Below are positions 25,542 through 34,993 of a DNA stretch of 64,000 nt, in pieces. The translations under genes were made by a program, and so were the position numbers. The first letter of the stretch is position 1; each line of letters starts with the position of its first letter. The DNA is taken from positions 62,001 through 126,000 of the forward strand of contig NZ_QLTA01000010.1 in NCBI RefSeq assembly GCF_003269065.1. Reading direction: 5' to 3'. The notes below the pieces were generated by a model. It searched no databases. It was not told where the DNA came from and saw only the letters and a program-made list of their open reading frames with translations. Origin of the DNA: Paracidovorax anthurii (GTDB taxonomy: Bacteria; Pseudomonadota; Gammaproteobacteria; Burkholderiales; Burkholderiaceae_C).

Positions 25542-27767
25542 TCAGAAGGCATGCACCGCGCGGCGGCGGGCCTCGCCACGCTGCAGCCAGCCGATCACGG
25601 CGGTGCGCACGCGCTGGCGCAGGCGGTCCCCGCGCGTGGGGTTGCTCACGATCTGCGCGCGGTAGAACGAAGGGCAGAGCACGGCAGCGTGCGCCACCTC
25701 GCCGCAGTTGCCGCAGCCCACGCAGCTGTCGATGACGGTGGCCACCGGGTCCTGGCGCAGCGGGTCGGGGTTGGTGCGCACCGACAGCGACGGACAGCCC
25801 GAGAGGCGGATGCAGGAGTGGTCGCCGGTGCAGGTGTCTTCATCGACGCCGAAGCGCTCGCGCACCACGCGCTCGCCCGCCTGCAGGGCCTTGCGCACCT
25901 GCTTCTTCTCGCGCCGCTGCTTGTTGAGCATGCATTCGCTCTGGGCGATCAGCACCTTGGGACCGGGCACCTTGGTGGTCAGCGCCTCGCGCAGCGCGTT
26001 CGTCATGGCCTTGAGGTCGTAGGTGCGCTTGATGGTGCGCACCCATTCCACGCCCACGCCCTTGACGGCCTGCTCGATCTCGTGGCCCGTGCTGCGCGAA
26101 GGGTTGAGCGCGCGCGAGGAAGGGATGTCCTGCCCGCCGGTGGCCGAGCTGTAGTTGTTGTCGATGATCAGCGTCAGGTTGTCGCTGCGGTTGAAGACCG
26201 AGTTGACGATGCCGCTGGAGAGGCCGTTGTGCCAGAAGCCGCCGTCACCCATCACCGCGATGGCCCGCTTGCCCGCCGGCGCACTGCCGGGCGCCACGTT
26301 GAACGCCGCCGAGGCCGCCCCGCCCAGCCCGTAGCCCATGGTGGTGTTGCCCAGGTCGAAGGGCGGCAGGATCGAGAACAGGTGGCAGCCGATGTCGGCG
26401 CTGAAATGGTGCGGCCCGAGTTCGCGCTCGATGAGCTTGACGGCCGTGAAGATCGGGCGCTCGGGGCAGCCGGTGCACAGGCCCGGCGGGCGGGCATGCA
26501 CGATCTGCTCCAGCGGCGGCAAGGGGGCCGGCGCGGACTCGGCCAGCGCCACGGCCAGCGCGGGCTCGGCCTGCGGGGCCTTCGCCGCCACCAGCGGGAT
26601 GACGCGGCGCTGCTCGGGCTTTTTCACCTCGGGCTGGACGATGCCGTAGCGCTCCAGGAAGGCCCGCAGGCCGGCCAGCACGGTGGCGGTGTTGTAGTCG
26701 CCGGCCAGGGGCAGCACGTCCTTGCCGTGCAGGGCGGTGTCCAGGCCGCGCTGGCGCAGGATGGCGGAAACGTTCTGCTCGACGAAATTGGGCTGGCCTT
26801 CCTCGACGATGAGGATGGCGCGCTTGCCCTGGCAGAAGCGCTCGAACTCGTCGTCCACCAGCGGGTAGGTCACGTTCATCACATAGAGCGGCACCTGGGT
26901 GTCGCCATAGGCATCGGCCAGCCCGAGCTTCTGCAGCGCGCGGATGACGGTGTTGTAGTTGCCGCCCTGCAGCGCGATGCCGACGTCGCCGGCGCCTTCC
27001 GAGAAGAACTCGTTCAGGCCGCGCTCCTGGATGAACCGCACGGCCGCGGGCCAGCGCTGCTGGATCTTCTCGCGCTCGTGCAGGAAGCTCGCGGGCGGCA
27101 GCACGATGCGGTTCAGGTCGCGCACGGGGTTCTCCAGCGCGTCCTTCACGGTGAACGCCGGGGGCACGTTGTCAGAAGTGACGAACTGCCCGTGCAGGTG
27201 GCACGAGCGGATGCGCATCTGCAGCATCACCGGCGTGTTGCTGGCCTCCGAGAGATCGAAGCCGTCCTTCACGGCCTGCACGATGCACGGCAGGTTCGGC
27301 CGCGGGTCGAGCAGCCACATCTGCGACTTCATCGCGAAGGCATGGCTGCGCTCCTGCATGATCGAGGAGCCCTCGCCGTAGTCCTCGCCCACGATGATGA
27401 GCGCGCCGCCCGTGACGCCGCCCGAGGCCAGGTTGGCCAGCGCGTCGGAAGCCACGTTGGTGCCCACGGTGGCCTTGAAGGTGATGGCGCCACGCAGCGG
27501 GTAGTTGACCGAGGCGGCCAGCGTGGCGGCGGCCGTGGCCTCGCTGGCGCTGTTCTCGAAGCGGATGTTGTATTCGGCCAGGATGTCCTGCGCATCGGAG
27601 AGCACGTCCATCAGGTGCGAGATGGGCGATCCCTGGTAGCCGCCGACATAGGCCACGCCGGATTCCAGCAGCGCCTTGGTCACGGCCAGGATGCCCTCGC
27701 CGCTGAATACCTCGCCCGCGCCCATGCGCAGCTTTTTCACTTCCTCGACAAATGATCGTTCGGCCAT
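25542..27767 (-). CDS. iorA: Indolepyruvate/2-oxoacid:ferredoxin oxidoreductase, alpha-type subunit
   Basis: A 741-residue enzyme that oxidatively decarboxylates an aryl 2-oxoacid to its CoA thioester. The N-terminal pyrimidine-binding domain contains 'SPISHLMDVL' near residue 49. The TPP site is in 'AVMGDGGFWHNG' with 'IIDNNYSSATGGQ'. A C-terminal iron-sulfur motif, 'CVGCGNCGEVAHAAVLCPS', is present. The ATG at 27767 has an AGGGAA site. It is first in the leftward operon and its promoter region faces the AraC gene. Substrate could be indolepyruvate, phenylglyoxylate-type acids or isatinate. Confidence 0.93.
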   Translation of the reverse strand: MAERSFVEEVKKLRMGAGEVFSGEGILAVTKALLESGVAYVGGYQGSPISHLMDVLSDAQDILAEYNIRFENSASEATAAATLAASVNYPLRGAITFKATVGTNVASDALANLASGGVTGGALIIVGEDYGEGSSIMQERSHAFAMKSQMWLLDPRPNLPCIVQAVKDGFDLSEASNTPVMLQMRIRSCHLHGQFVTSDNVPPAFTVKDALENPVRDLNRIVLPPASFLHEREKIQQRWPAAVRFIQERGLNEFFSEGAGDVGIALQGGNYNTVIRALQKLGLADAYGDTQVPLYVMNVTYPLVDDEFERFCQGKRAILIVEEGQPNFVEQNVSAILRQRGLDTALHGKDVLPLAGDYNTATVLAGLRAFLERYGIVQPEVKKPEQRRVIPLVAAKAPQAEPALAVALAESAPAPLPPLEQIVHARPPGLCTGCPERPIFTAVKLIERELGPHHFSADIGCHLFSILPPFDLGNTTMGYGLGGAASAAFNVAPGSAPAGKRAIAVMGDGGFWHNGLSSGIVNSVFNRSDNLTLIIDNNYSSATGGQDIPSSRALNPSRSTGHEIEQAVKGVGVEWVRTIKRTYDLKAMTNALREALTTKVPGPKVLIAQSECMLNKQRREKKQVRKALQAGERVVRERFGVDEDTCTGDHSCIRLSGCPSLSVRTNPDPLRQDPVATVIDSCVGCGNCGEVAHAAVLCPSFYRAQIVSNPTRGDRLRQRVRTAVIGWLQRGEARRRAVHAF

Positions 27768-27850
27768 CGTGGTTCCCTTTTCTGGTCGGTTTCGGCTTCG
27801 GTCCTGGACCCTGGGAGCGACTTTCACGCGGCGATGCCATGGCGTCAATC

Positions 27851-27864
27851 CATGATTAATCATG
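27851..27864. promoter_or_regulatory. Palindrome CATGATTAATCATG, site 1
   Basis: A perfect 14-bp palindrome 84 bases upstream of the iorA start codon. It is the best of three similar sites in this control region, so it may be an operator for the adjacent AraC or MarR regulator. Confidence 0.6.
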
Positions 27865-28093
27865 TGAATGCAGTTTCTGCACGCAGGGGACAGAGAGCTG
27901 CAGAAACGGGATAGTGCGGCGCGGCTGCAAGGCACCGGCAAGGCACCGCCGCATCCGGATCACGCGTTTCTGACCACAAAACGGCAGGCGCGCGGCGCGG
28001 CACGGCGCGGATGCCGCCCCGCGTTGGTGCATGGCGGCCCGGCGGGGAGCCGGGCTGGTGCGTGCGCCACGGTGCATTCCGCCACCTTCATCA

Positions 28094-28107
28094 CATGATT
28101 TTTCATT
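28094..28107. promoter_or_regulatory. CATGA-N4-TCAT site 2
   Basis: CATGATTTTTCATT repeats the site-1 pattern with one end base changed. It lies midway in the iorA-araC control region. Confidence 0.45.
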
Positions 28108-28310
28108 CAACCAAGAGACGGCGGCGCCACGGGCATGCATGGAATCCGTGGAATTCGAGGCCGGCTTGCGGGTTTTCCTTGATTTGTCCATCTCCGCGCA
28201 GTCCTACGATCTTGATTCAAAGCAAGAGAGGCGCTGAAAAAACGGTCCTTGGCGCCTTGCCGACCCGGCCAGGGCCTGTTCGGCGCGAGATCCGCGGCCA
28301 CATTCCGATC

Positions 28311-28324
28311 CATGAAAAATCATG
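28311..28324. promoter_or_regulatory. Inverted repeat CATGAAAAATCATG, site 3
   Basis: CATGA and TCATG arms around a 4-base spacer, 111 bases upstream of the araC start codon. Placement suggests autoregulation. Confidence 0.55.
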
Positions 28325-28434
28325 CCTATTGGCATGCAACTTGCAAAACACGGTCATCCCGGCAGGCCCCTCGCGGCGCCGGGACAGACCGGGCAGAACC
28401 AGAAAACCGCCGACTTCCAGGAAAGAAGGCCGCC

Positions 28435-29463
28435 ATGCTCTCCACGATGACCCCGCCGTCCACCGCTCTGCGCCAGCCGGCCATGCCGCTTGCGATCGAC
28501 CGCTTTTCCAGCATGCCCGAGCGGCTGCTGTTCGCCTCCTGCGACCTCGACGAGACCCGCTCCATCGTGGGCCGCGTCATGAAGCCGCACCGGCTCGCGC
28601 AGACGGGGGGCGGCGAACGCCTGGATGCGCGCATGCACTATGTCTCGCTGGGCGACGTCTCGGTCAGCCGGCTGCGCTACGGCGCCGCCGTCGAGATCCA
28701 GCCCGGCCCGCTGGAGAGCTTCTTCCTGGTGCAGATGCCGCTCTCGGGCCGCGCCCGCATCGACAGCGGCGGCCGCCAGGTCGAGTCCGCGCCCGGCACG
28801 GCCTCCGTGCTCAGCCCGGACGACGAGACCTGCATGCACTGGAGCGCCGGCACCGACCAGCTCATGCTGCGCATCGCGCGCCCGCAGGTCGAGCGCGTGC
28901 TGGTGGGCCACCTGGGCCGCCCGCTGGACCAGCCGCTGCGCTTCGAGCTGGGCTTCCAATGGCAGGACAGCGCCCCGTGGCGCTGCCTGCTGTCGTACCT
29001 GCTGGACTGCGCGACGCAGCACCCGGAGCTGGCCCAGCACAAGCTGCTGGTGGCGCAGATCGAGCAACTGGCCGCGCTCATCCTGCTCACCTCGCACCAG
29101 CACAACCACAGCGAGACGGCCCCCGCGCGGCGCGGCACCATCCTGCCGCGCCACGTGCGGCGCGCGCAGGACTACCTGCAGGCGCATGCGCACGAGCCCG
29201 TCTGCGCCGACCAACTCGCCGACGTGGCGGGCGTGAGCGTGCGCAGCCTGTACGCGGGCTTCAAGGAGTTCCTGGGCGTGAGCCCGATGCAGTACCTGCG
29301 CGACCTGCGCATGGAGCGCGTGCGCACCGAGCTGCTCGGCGGCGAGGCCAGCAACGTCGCGGGCATCGCGCTGCGCTGGGGCTTCGCCCACCTGGGCCGC
29401 TTCAGCAGCGACTACAAGCAGCGCTACGGCGAGTCGCCGAGCCAGACATTGCGCCGGCACTGA
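28435..29463 (+). CDS. AraC-family transcriptional regulator
   Basis: A 342-residue regulator. Residues ~1-220 are an AraC-binding-like (cupin_6) sensor domain. The C-terminal ~100 residues hold two helix-turn-helices, including 'CADQLADVAGVSVRSLYAGF' and the family signature ending in 'HLGRFSSDYKQRYGESPSQT'. A GAAAGAAGG site precedes the ATG. It is divergent from iorA and lies between the two aromatic operons, so it is the prime candidate activator of both. It does not look like HrpX itself. Confidence 0.93.
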   Translation: MLSTMTPPSTALRQPAMPLAIDRFSSMPERLLFASCDLDETRSIVGRVMKPHRLAQTGGGERLDARMHYVSLGDVSVSRLRYGAAVEIQPGPLESFFLVQMPLSGRARIDSGGRQVESAPGTASVLSPDDETCMHWSAGTDQLMLRIARPQVERVLVGHLGRPLDQPLRFELGFQWQDSAPWRCLLSYLLDCATQHPELAQHKLLVAQIEQLAALILLTSHQHNHSETAPARRGTILPRHVRRAQDYLQAHAHEPVCADQLADVAGVSVRSLYAGFKEFLGVSPMQYLRDLRMERVRTELLGGEASNVAGIALRWGFAHLGRFSSDYKQRYGESPSQTLRRH

Positions 29464-29492
29464 CCGCCGTACGGCGGGGCACCGGGGAGGCA

Positions 29493-29554
29493 TTCGCACC
29501 CGTGGCGGATGTTTCGCACGGGGCGCCTCCGCGCAAGAGGGGCAGGATTAGTGT
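29493..29554 (+). promoter_or_regulatory. PIP box and -10 element of the 29604-31043 gene
   Basis: TTCGC (29493-29497), 15 bases, TTCGC (29513-29517), then 31 bases to TAGTGT (29549-29554). The chosen start codon is 49 bases further on. Confidence 0.88.
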
Positions 29555-29603
29555 CGGGACCGCATGGTGGCCTCCGCACGGACGGCCATCGCAAAGAACG
29601 GCG

Positions 29604-31043
29604 ATGGCCCGCAAGGGCCGTCGCTTCGCCCGCCCCCACACGATGAGCGCGATGACCCGACCTATCCAGAGCGGACCGATCCACGGATTGCCTCCCGCGC
29701 CGTCTCCGGCCACGGCGGCGGAAGGGGCCCCCGCCTCGCGGCCGCGCAGCCAGGCCCATGCGCGCAGCGGCCTGATGGATGCGCTCGCCTGCATCCGGAC
29801 GGAGCCGCGCGATGCGGGGGATGCGTCTGCGCCGCAGTCCCCCAGGCCCCGGCAGGGCATCCTGGCCTGCCTGCCACGCCTCTGGACGCAGGCGCAGGAC
29901 CCCGCCCCGGAGAGCCGGCCCCTGAGCATGGCGCAGCAGGTGCGGCACGACATGCAGCGGGAGGCCCTCGACCAACTGTCCGCGGCCCCGGCGCAGGCGG
30001 TCCTTCCGATCCACACGCTGGCGCAGCCCGCATCGCTGGAAGCCATCGCGCAGGGGGCCGGCGTCCCCGCCCAGGCACTGGAGACGCATCTGCGCAGCGC
30101 GATGCAGGGCCTGTGCGACCGGGTCGCGCATGGGCACTGGAAATACTCCAACCGCGAGGACGCGGCGCTGACGGATCTTCTTTTCCATCTCCATGCCCTC
30201 GGCCAGGCGCCGTCGCCGCCGGCATGGCTCGGGCCTTTGCGGCATTTCGACACCTTCGTGGCGCATTTCTGCCCCCAGGCCAACATGGAGACGCGGGCGC
30301 ACATGATCAAGCTCGTCAAGTTCTTCGAGAGGGACCATCGCCCCGAGATGCTGTTGGAGAAAAGGCTCCACCAGACCGGCGTACCCAAGCCGATATACAA
30401 CGGTCCCGGAGACTGGGTGGAATTGCCGAAGGCCTGGGTGGACCGGCAGGTGGTCGAAGAGGCCCGGCAACTGCTGCGGGACGGGAATTTTCCGCGAGAG
30501 GGCGAACTGCTCGTGCATGGCACCGGCTCCGCTGCCCTGGGTCCTATCGCCAAGGAGGGCGCGATCTGCTCCGCCGCGAAGGCCCTCCGGAAAGGCCGCA
30601 AGGTCGTCACGGGCGAATACGTGAGCTATATCCAGTCCAATAGCCAGGCATCCTCCACCGGGGGCACGGTGGGGCTGGGAGACGTCTATGCCTCCAAGCA
30701 TAGCTTGGGGTCGGGCCATTACGCGATGCCGCGCTGGTTCGACGAAACAGGGGTTGCCTTCGGCATCAGCGAAGCGAAGCAGCGCGCATACAACCAGGCC
30801 CGCCGCATCCGGCGAGACTATGACAACACCGAAGAGGGGATCGTGATCGGGCCGGCCGCGCCACTGAAGAACGTCGTCGCCCTCTCGGCCCCCAAGGCCA
30901 GCGAAGCCCGGGTCCGGGCCTGGATCGAAGCCCATTGCCCGCATGCGAAGTTCGTGTCTTACGAGGCCGCCGAACTGCTGGATGACGACGGCATGTTCGG
31001 CCTGATCCCCACCAAGAGGGCGTTGGACCAGCAGTACGACTAG
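29604..31043 (+). CDS. Candidate type III effector with ADP-ribosyltransferase-like motif
   Basis: A 479-residue protein whose main support is the perfect PIP promoter upstream. Residues 1-110 are Pro/Ala/Ser/Arg-rich and probably carry the secretion signal. The C-terminal half contains '[20 protein letters not shown]' (301-320). This H-G-T block followed by an S/A-x-x-I-x-x-x-G pattern resembles the first motif of PARP-like ADP-ribosyltransferases. A glutamate-rich 'NTEEGIVIG' near 408-416 could supply the catalytic Glu. This assignment is tentative. ATG 29604 is chosen as the first start after the -10; ATGs at 29643 and 29652 are possible. The stop shares the palindrome CTAG with the convergent chemoreceptor gene. 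Confidence 0.75.
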   Translation: MARKGRRFARPHTMSAMTRPIQSGPIHGLPPAPSPATAAEGAPASRPRSQAHARSGLMDALACIRTEPRDAGDASAPQSPRPRQGILACLPRLWTQAQDPAPESRPLSMAQQVRHDMQREALDQLSAAPAQAVLPIHTLAQPASLEAIAQGAGVPAQALETHLRSAMQGLCDRVAHGHWKYSNREDAALTDLLFHLHALGQAPSPPAWLGPLRHFDTFVAHFCPQANMETRAHMIKLVKFFERDHRPEMLLEKRLHQTGVPKPIYNGPGDWVELPKAWVDRQVVEEARQLLRDGNFPREGELLVHGTGSAALGPIAKEGAICSAAKALRKGRKVVTGEYVSYIQSNSQASSTGGTVGLGDVYASKHSLGSGHYAMPRWFDETGVAFGISEAKQRAYNQARRIRRDYDNTEEGIVIGPAAPLKNVVALSAPKASEARVRAWIEAHCPHAKFVSYEAAELLDDDGMFGLIPTKRALDQQYD

Positions 31044-32266
31044 GGCATGGATCGCGCTCCGGCGTCCGGGATGGGCAGCGCGCGCCGGGCCACGCCGGTG
31101 ACCGCGCCGGCAGGCGCTGCAGGCGCCAGGGCATCGTCCAGCCGGAACCACGCCACGGCCTGCTCCAGGGCCCGGACCTGCCCTTCGAGCGCCTGCGCGG
31201 TCTCGGTCACCTCGCGCACGCGGGACGCATTGCCCTGCGCCGTGGCATCCATGGCGGCGATGGCCGCGCCGATCTGGCCGATGCCCTCGGTCTGCGCGCG
31301 GCTGGCCTGCGCGATGCCGCCGATGATGCGGGCCACCTCGGCGGCGTTGCCGACCATGTCCTGCATGGCGGCCTCGGCCTGGCCAACCAGCGCGCGGCCC
31401 TGTTCGACCTGGTGGGCCGAATCGCCGATCAGCCCGCCGATTTCCCGGGCCGCCGCTGCGCTTTTCTGCGCCAGCGCGCGCACCTCGGCGGCCACCACGG
31501 CGAAGCCCCGGCCCTGCTCGCCGGCGCGCGCGGCCTCGACGGCGGCGTTCAGCGCCAGGATGTTGGTCTGGAAGGCGATGGATTCGATCACGGTGATGAT
31601 CTCAGCCATGCGCCGGGACGATTCCGCGACCTGCCCCATCTGGCGCGTGAGCGCCTGCATCATCGCCTCGTTGCGGTGCACGATGCCGCCGCCGGCGGTC
31701 ACGAGCGCGTCCGCGCGGCGGGCATGCGCCGCGTTCTCCTGCACGGTGGAGGTCAGCGACTCCATCGCCGAGACGGTCTGTTCGAGCGCCCTCGCCCTCT
31801 CCTGCGCCCGGCTGGCCAGATAGGCATTGCCGGCGGCGATGCGCTGCGCCGAGGCCGACAGGCCCCGCAGGCCCTCGCGCACCGCTGACATGCGCTCATG
31901 CAGGCGCGTGGCCAGCAGCGCGAGCCGGCCCGGCAGGCCTTGGGCCTGCGCCGGTGCGCCGGCGTGGAAGCGGCGCAGATCGCCCTCGGCCAGGCTGGCG
32001 GCCATCTCCCCGGCCTGGCGCAGCGGCGGCGCCACGCCTGCCAGGCCCCGGGCCATCGCCAGGCCGGCCACCGCGCCGCACACGCCCAGCCCGGCGAGCG
32101 CCAGGCACCAGGCCTGCAGCAGGCCCGGAGGCACGGGCTCCGGGCCGCGGGCCTGGCCCGCCGCCCACAGGCCGGCACCGGCGGCCAGCAGGCACAGGCC
32201 GATCCAGACCGCCATGCCGCAGCGCATGCCGCGCGCACGGCGCGCATCACCGTCGTCGATTGCCAT
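31040..32266 (-). CDS. Methyl-accepting chemotaxis protein
   Basis: A 408-residue chemoreceptor. Two hydrophobic segments near the N terminus (about residues 17-36 and 53-72) enclose only a very short periplasmic loop, so it probably lacks a classical ligand-binding domain. A HAMP-like stretch follows. The signalling hairpin tip is well conserved: '[20 protein letters not shown]' (about 228-247). The ATG at 32266 has an AAGGATC site. It may sense internal state or work with another receptor. It overlaps the effector gene tail-to-tail. Confidence 0.92.
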   Translation of the reverse strand: MAIDDGDARRARGMRCGMAVWIGLCLLAAGAGLWAAGQARGPEPVPPGLLQAWCLALAGLGVCGAVAGLAMARGLAGVAPPLRQAGEMAASLAEGDLRRFHAGAPAQAQGLPGRLALLATRLHERMSAVREGLRGLSASAQRIAAGNAYLASRAQERARALEQTVSAMESLTSTVQENAAHARRADALVTAGGGIVHRNEAMMQALTRQMGQVAESSRRMAEIITVIESIAFQTNILALNAAVEAARAGEQGRGFAVVAAEVRALAQKSAAAAREIGGLIGDSAHQVEQGRALVGQAEAAMQDMVGNAAEVARIIGGIAQASRAQTEGIGQIGAAIAAMDATAQGNASRVREVTETAQALEGQVRALEQAVAWFRLDDALAPAAPAGAVTGVARRALPIPDAGARSMP

Positions 32267-32319
32267 GATCCTTGTCCTCCTGCCCCGCCTGCGGTGCCGC
32301 GGCCAGGGCTTGCGCGCAA

Positions 32320-32432
32320 ACGGCTTCATACGGGTTGGCCATCAAAGAGAGAACAAGGCGCGAAGCCGCAGACAGCGCCGGAGCACAGGCCCAGGCGAAG
32401 CAACGCCGTTCTCTGTTTGATTGCGAAGCCGT
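32320..32432. repeat. Two-step inverted repeat after the channel gene
   Basis: Outer arms ACGGCTTC (32320-32327) and GAAGCCGT (32425-32432) enclose inner arms ATCAAAGAGAGAAC (32341-32354) and GTTCTCTGTTTGAT (32408-32421; 13 of 14 pair). The structure begins one base after the stop of the leftward channel gene, in the spacer before the chemoreceptor gene. It may terminate the operon or stabilise its mRNA end. Confidence 0.6.
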
Positions 32433-32433
32433 A

Positions 32434-33315
32434 TCAAAATGGAATGCAGGCCTTCACGAAGAGCTGGCTGCCCTCGGGCCGGTTGCGCACGCCGTATTCC
32501 TTCTGCCACTTGACCGTGACCAGCAGGCCCTTGTCGTTCGCGTAGCGGATGGAGGGGCCGAAGCCCACGGCGCGCGCCTTGCCCTGCGCGCTGCCCGGGC
32601 CGCTGTCGTCCGTCACCTGGCGGAAGACGTGGCCGCCGACGCCCACCACCCAGCCGTTGCCCAGGCCCCAGCCGGCGGCATAGTCGGCATGCAGCGCCTG
32701 GCCGGAGCGCGTGCGCGTGTCGTCGTTGCGCTGGTTGACGTCGTACATGAGCTTCAGGTCGGCGTTGAGGCCGGCGGGCTGCATGTAGGTCAGGGCATAC
32801 ACGGGCTGCACCGTCCAGTAGTTCTTGCCCGGGCTGGAGGGATCGGTCGCGCTGTACGAGCCCGTGGGCGCGTACACGTCCACGCCCACCACCTGGTGCC
32901 ACTGGGGCGAGAGGTGGTAGCCCAGGGCCGCGCCCAGCGTGACGTCGCCCAGGCCCGAGCTCTTGAAGGTGGCGCCGCCCGCGCGGAACTTGATGTCCAG
33001 CAGCGGCGCGATGGCGTGGAAGGCCAGTTGCCCGCCCGCCACCTGCTGCTGCGTGACCCAGACGATGCGCGGCGCGAGCACGTTGACGTCCACCTTGAAG
33101 TCCGGCACCAGGGACTGGCCGGCGTTGCCGCGCAGCGTGTCGTAGCGCAGCGTGCCGCCGTACATCAGCAGGTGCACGCCGGGGGGCGGCAGCGCGCCGA
33201 CGAAGTAGTTCTCCAGGCCATCGGGGTAGATGGCGAGCCCCCCGTTCTCGGTGGCCAGGGCGGCGCCCGGGCCGGCCAGGGCCAGCAGGGCCATCGTCAA
33301 TGCGGACTTGCGCAT
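32434..33315 (-). CDS. Outer-membrane channel-like protein (MetA phenol-pathway family)
   Basis: A 293-residue protein with a signal peptide (residues 1-22, ending 'GAALA') and alternating short amphipathic strands. It matches the phenol_MetA_deg/SphX-like group of outer-membrane proteins found in aromatic-compound operons. It ends in phenylalanine ('KACIPF'), typical of outer-membrane beta-barrels. The ATG is preceded by AAGGAAAGAAG. It is the last gene of the leftward indole-type operon and probably helps a hydrophobic aromatic substrate cross the outer membrane. Confidence 0.82.
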   Translation of the reverse strand: MRKSALTMALLALAGPGAALATENGGLAIYPDGLENYFVGALPPPGVHLLMYGGTLRYDTLRGNAGQSLVPDFKVDVNVLAPRIVWVTQQQVAGGQLAFHAIAPLLDIKFRAGGATFKSSGLGDVTLGAALGYHLSPQWHQVVGVDVYAPTGSYSATDPSSPGKNYWTVQPVYALTYMQPAGLNADLKLMYDVNQRNDDTRTRSGQALHADYAAGWGLGNGWVVGVGGHVFRQVTDDSGPGSAQGKARAVGFGPSIRYANDKGLLVTVKWQKEYGVRNRPEGSQLFVKACIPF

Positions 33316-33372
33316 GGCTTCTTTCCTTTGTCGTCAGTGGGTTGGGAAAAGCAGAGAGAAAAGCGGAGCGGC

Positions 33373-34980
33373 TCAGGACCGGGCTAGCAGCTGCGCGACC
33401 CGGTAGCCCGAGCCCGCGCCCAGCCCCGGCCCGGGGTGGGTGCTGGCGCCGATGTGGAAAACGTTGGCCAGCGGCGTGCGGTGGCCGCGCGCGCCGTCGC
33501 TGCCGGCGAAGGGCCGCAGCCAGAAGAACTGGTCGGGCGAGCACAGGCCGCCATACGGATCGCCGCCCACCAGGTTGCAGTTGAGCGCCTCCAGATCCGC
33601 AGGCGAGTACGCGCGCCGCCCCACGATGCGCCGGCCCAGGCCGGGCATGACGCGCTCCAGCCGGGCCTGCACGCGGTCGGCGAAGGCTTCGCGCACGGCC
33701 TCGTTCCAGCGCCCGTCCTCCGGCACCGCGATCTCGCCGGCCGCATCGCCGCGCAGGTGCGCGGGCAGCTCCTGCATCTGGACCCACAGGATCCAGCCGC
33801 CCTCGGGCGCGCGCGAGGGGTCGGCGGCGGTCGGCTGGCCGATGCCCAGCGTGGGCCGCGCCGGCAGCAGGCCGTTGTTGGCCTCGGTGACCGAGGCGCA
33901 GACCTGCTCCAGCCCTTCGGTGAGGTGCACCAGCGGCACGCGCAGCAGCTCGGGCTCGCGCCAGGCCGGCGGCGCGTTCAGCGCGAAATGGATCTGCATG
34001 CCGCCGCGCCCGTGCTGGTAGGCCGCGGCACGCTCGCGCACGCCGGGCGGCGCATCGGGCAGCAGGCGGCCGTAGAGCTGGCCCGGCGCCACGTTGCACA
34101 CCACGGACTCGCTGGCGCGGAAGGTGCGGCCGTCGGCCAGCCGCACGCCGGTGGCGCGCCGGCGCCGGCCCTGGCCCTGCGTGTCGATGCGCTCGACCTG
34201 CGCGCCGCTGACGAGCTGCCCGCCGTGCCATTCGATGACGCGGGCCAGCGCCTCCACCAGCCGGCTTCCGCCGCCCTTGACCACCGGCATCCCGCCGCTG
34301 ACCACGGCGGCGAAGGTGAGCTTGCCGATCAGCGCCGAGGTGGCATCGTCCGGGCCCAGGCCGGAGTGCAGCGTCCACGGCGCGATCAGGGCGCGCGCCA
34401 GGTCGGAGCGCAGCGTGCGCTGCGACCAGCGGCGGAAGCTCTCCAGCGCGCCGCCGGCATAGGCCAGCAGGCCATCGGTGCCGCGCTGGCGCCACTCCGA
34501 CCACAGCAGCCGCAGCAGCGGCCAGCCGTAGGGGTCGCCGCCCAGCAGGCCGAAGGTGAGCGCCGCGTCGCGCCCGAACAGCTCGGCGGCCATGGCCTGC
34601 AGCGCGCGGCCATCGCCCGGCGCGGCGGCGTCCAGCCGGCGCGCGGCGTCGTCCAGGTCCTGGCGCAGCGCCAGGCCCCGGCCGTCGGGCCAGACGAGGC
34701 CGGTGGCGTATTCGGGCTGCACGAACTCCAGGCCGGCCTGCTCCAGCGCCGGCCGCAGTTCGGCATAGCCCGGGCTGCCCGTGAAGAGCGGATACCACGA
34801 GGCCATCACCTCGTGCCGGTAGCCCGGGAACAGCTCCTCGGTGCGGATGCAGCCGCCGAAGCGGTCATTGCGCTCCAGCACCAGCACGCGCTTGCCGCGC
34901 ACGGCCAGCAGGGCCGCGCCCACCAGCGCGTTGATGCCGCTGCCCACGAAGACGATCTGCGGATCGGGCGCGTTCGCCAT
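33373..34980 (-). CDS. FAD-dependent oxidoreductase (phytoene-desaturase-like)
   Basis: A 535-residue flavoprotein with an N-terminal FAD-binding motif, 'FVGSGINALVGAALLA' followed by 'VLERNDRFGGCIRT', typical of the NAD(P)/FAD amine-oxidase/carotenoid-desaturase superfamily. The C terminus has 'FHIGASTHPGPGLGAGSGY', a second FAD contact. It lies 13 bases after the cyclase gene with a GGGGAGGG site. In the operon it could oxidise indoxyl or dioxindole to isatin; this is an inference, since relatives act on many substrates. Confidence 0.85.
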   Translation of the reverse strand: MANAPDPQIVFVGSGINALVGAALLAVRGKRVLVLERNDRFGGCIRTEELFPGYRHEVMASWYPLFTGSPGYAELRPALEQAGLEFVQPEYATGLVWPDGRGLALRQDLDDAARRLDAAAPGDGRALQAMAAELFGRDAALTFGLLGGDPYGWPLLRLLWSEWRQRGTDGLLAYAGGALESFRRWSQRTLRSDLARALIAPWTLHSGLGPDDATSALIGKLTFAAVVSGGMPVVKGGGSRLVEALARVIEWHGGQLVSGAQVERIDTQGQGRRRRATGVRLADGRTFRASESVVCNVAPGQLYGRLLPDAPPGVRERAAAYQHGRGGMQIHFALNAPPAWREPELLRVPLVHLTEGLEQVCASVTEANNGLLPARPTLGIGQPTAADPSRAPEGGWILWVQMQELPAHLRGDAAGEIAVPEDGRWNEAVREAFADRVQARLERVMPGLGRRIVGRRAYSPADLEALNCNLVGGDPYGGLCSPDQFFWLRPFAGSDGARGHRTPLANVFHIGASTHPGPGLGAGSGYRVAQLLARS

Positions 34981-34993
34981 GGCTTGCCCTCCC

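Larger units (their letters stand above)
27768..28434. other. Divergent control region between iorA and araC
   Basis: No gene is seen in these 667 bases. The AT content is higher than around it. It contains three related inverted repeats of the form CATGA-N4-TCATG (listed separately). Promoters for both the leftward operon and the araC gene must lie here, but no convincing -35/-10 pair stands out. Confidence 0.7.

Noticed and set aside
19997-27755. Plus-strand open frames longer than 1200 codons opposite the aromatic operon
   Set aside because: Their codons fall antisense to well-supported enzymes; the translations are low-complexity and match no family.
28435-29463. AraC-family gene considered as HrpX itself
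   Set aside because: It is divergent from a catabolic operon, has an AraC-binding-like sensor domain, and lies next to CATGA-type sites; nothing links it to hrp genes in this window.
16673-29463. Operon read simply as salicylate degradation via salicyloyl-CoA and gentisate
   Set aside because: Not fully rejected, but demoted: it does not account for IorAB, the absent CoA ligase, the nitrilase-type hydrolase, or maleate isomerase without a maleylpyruvate isomerase.
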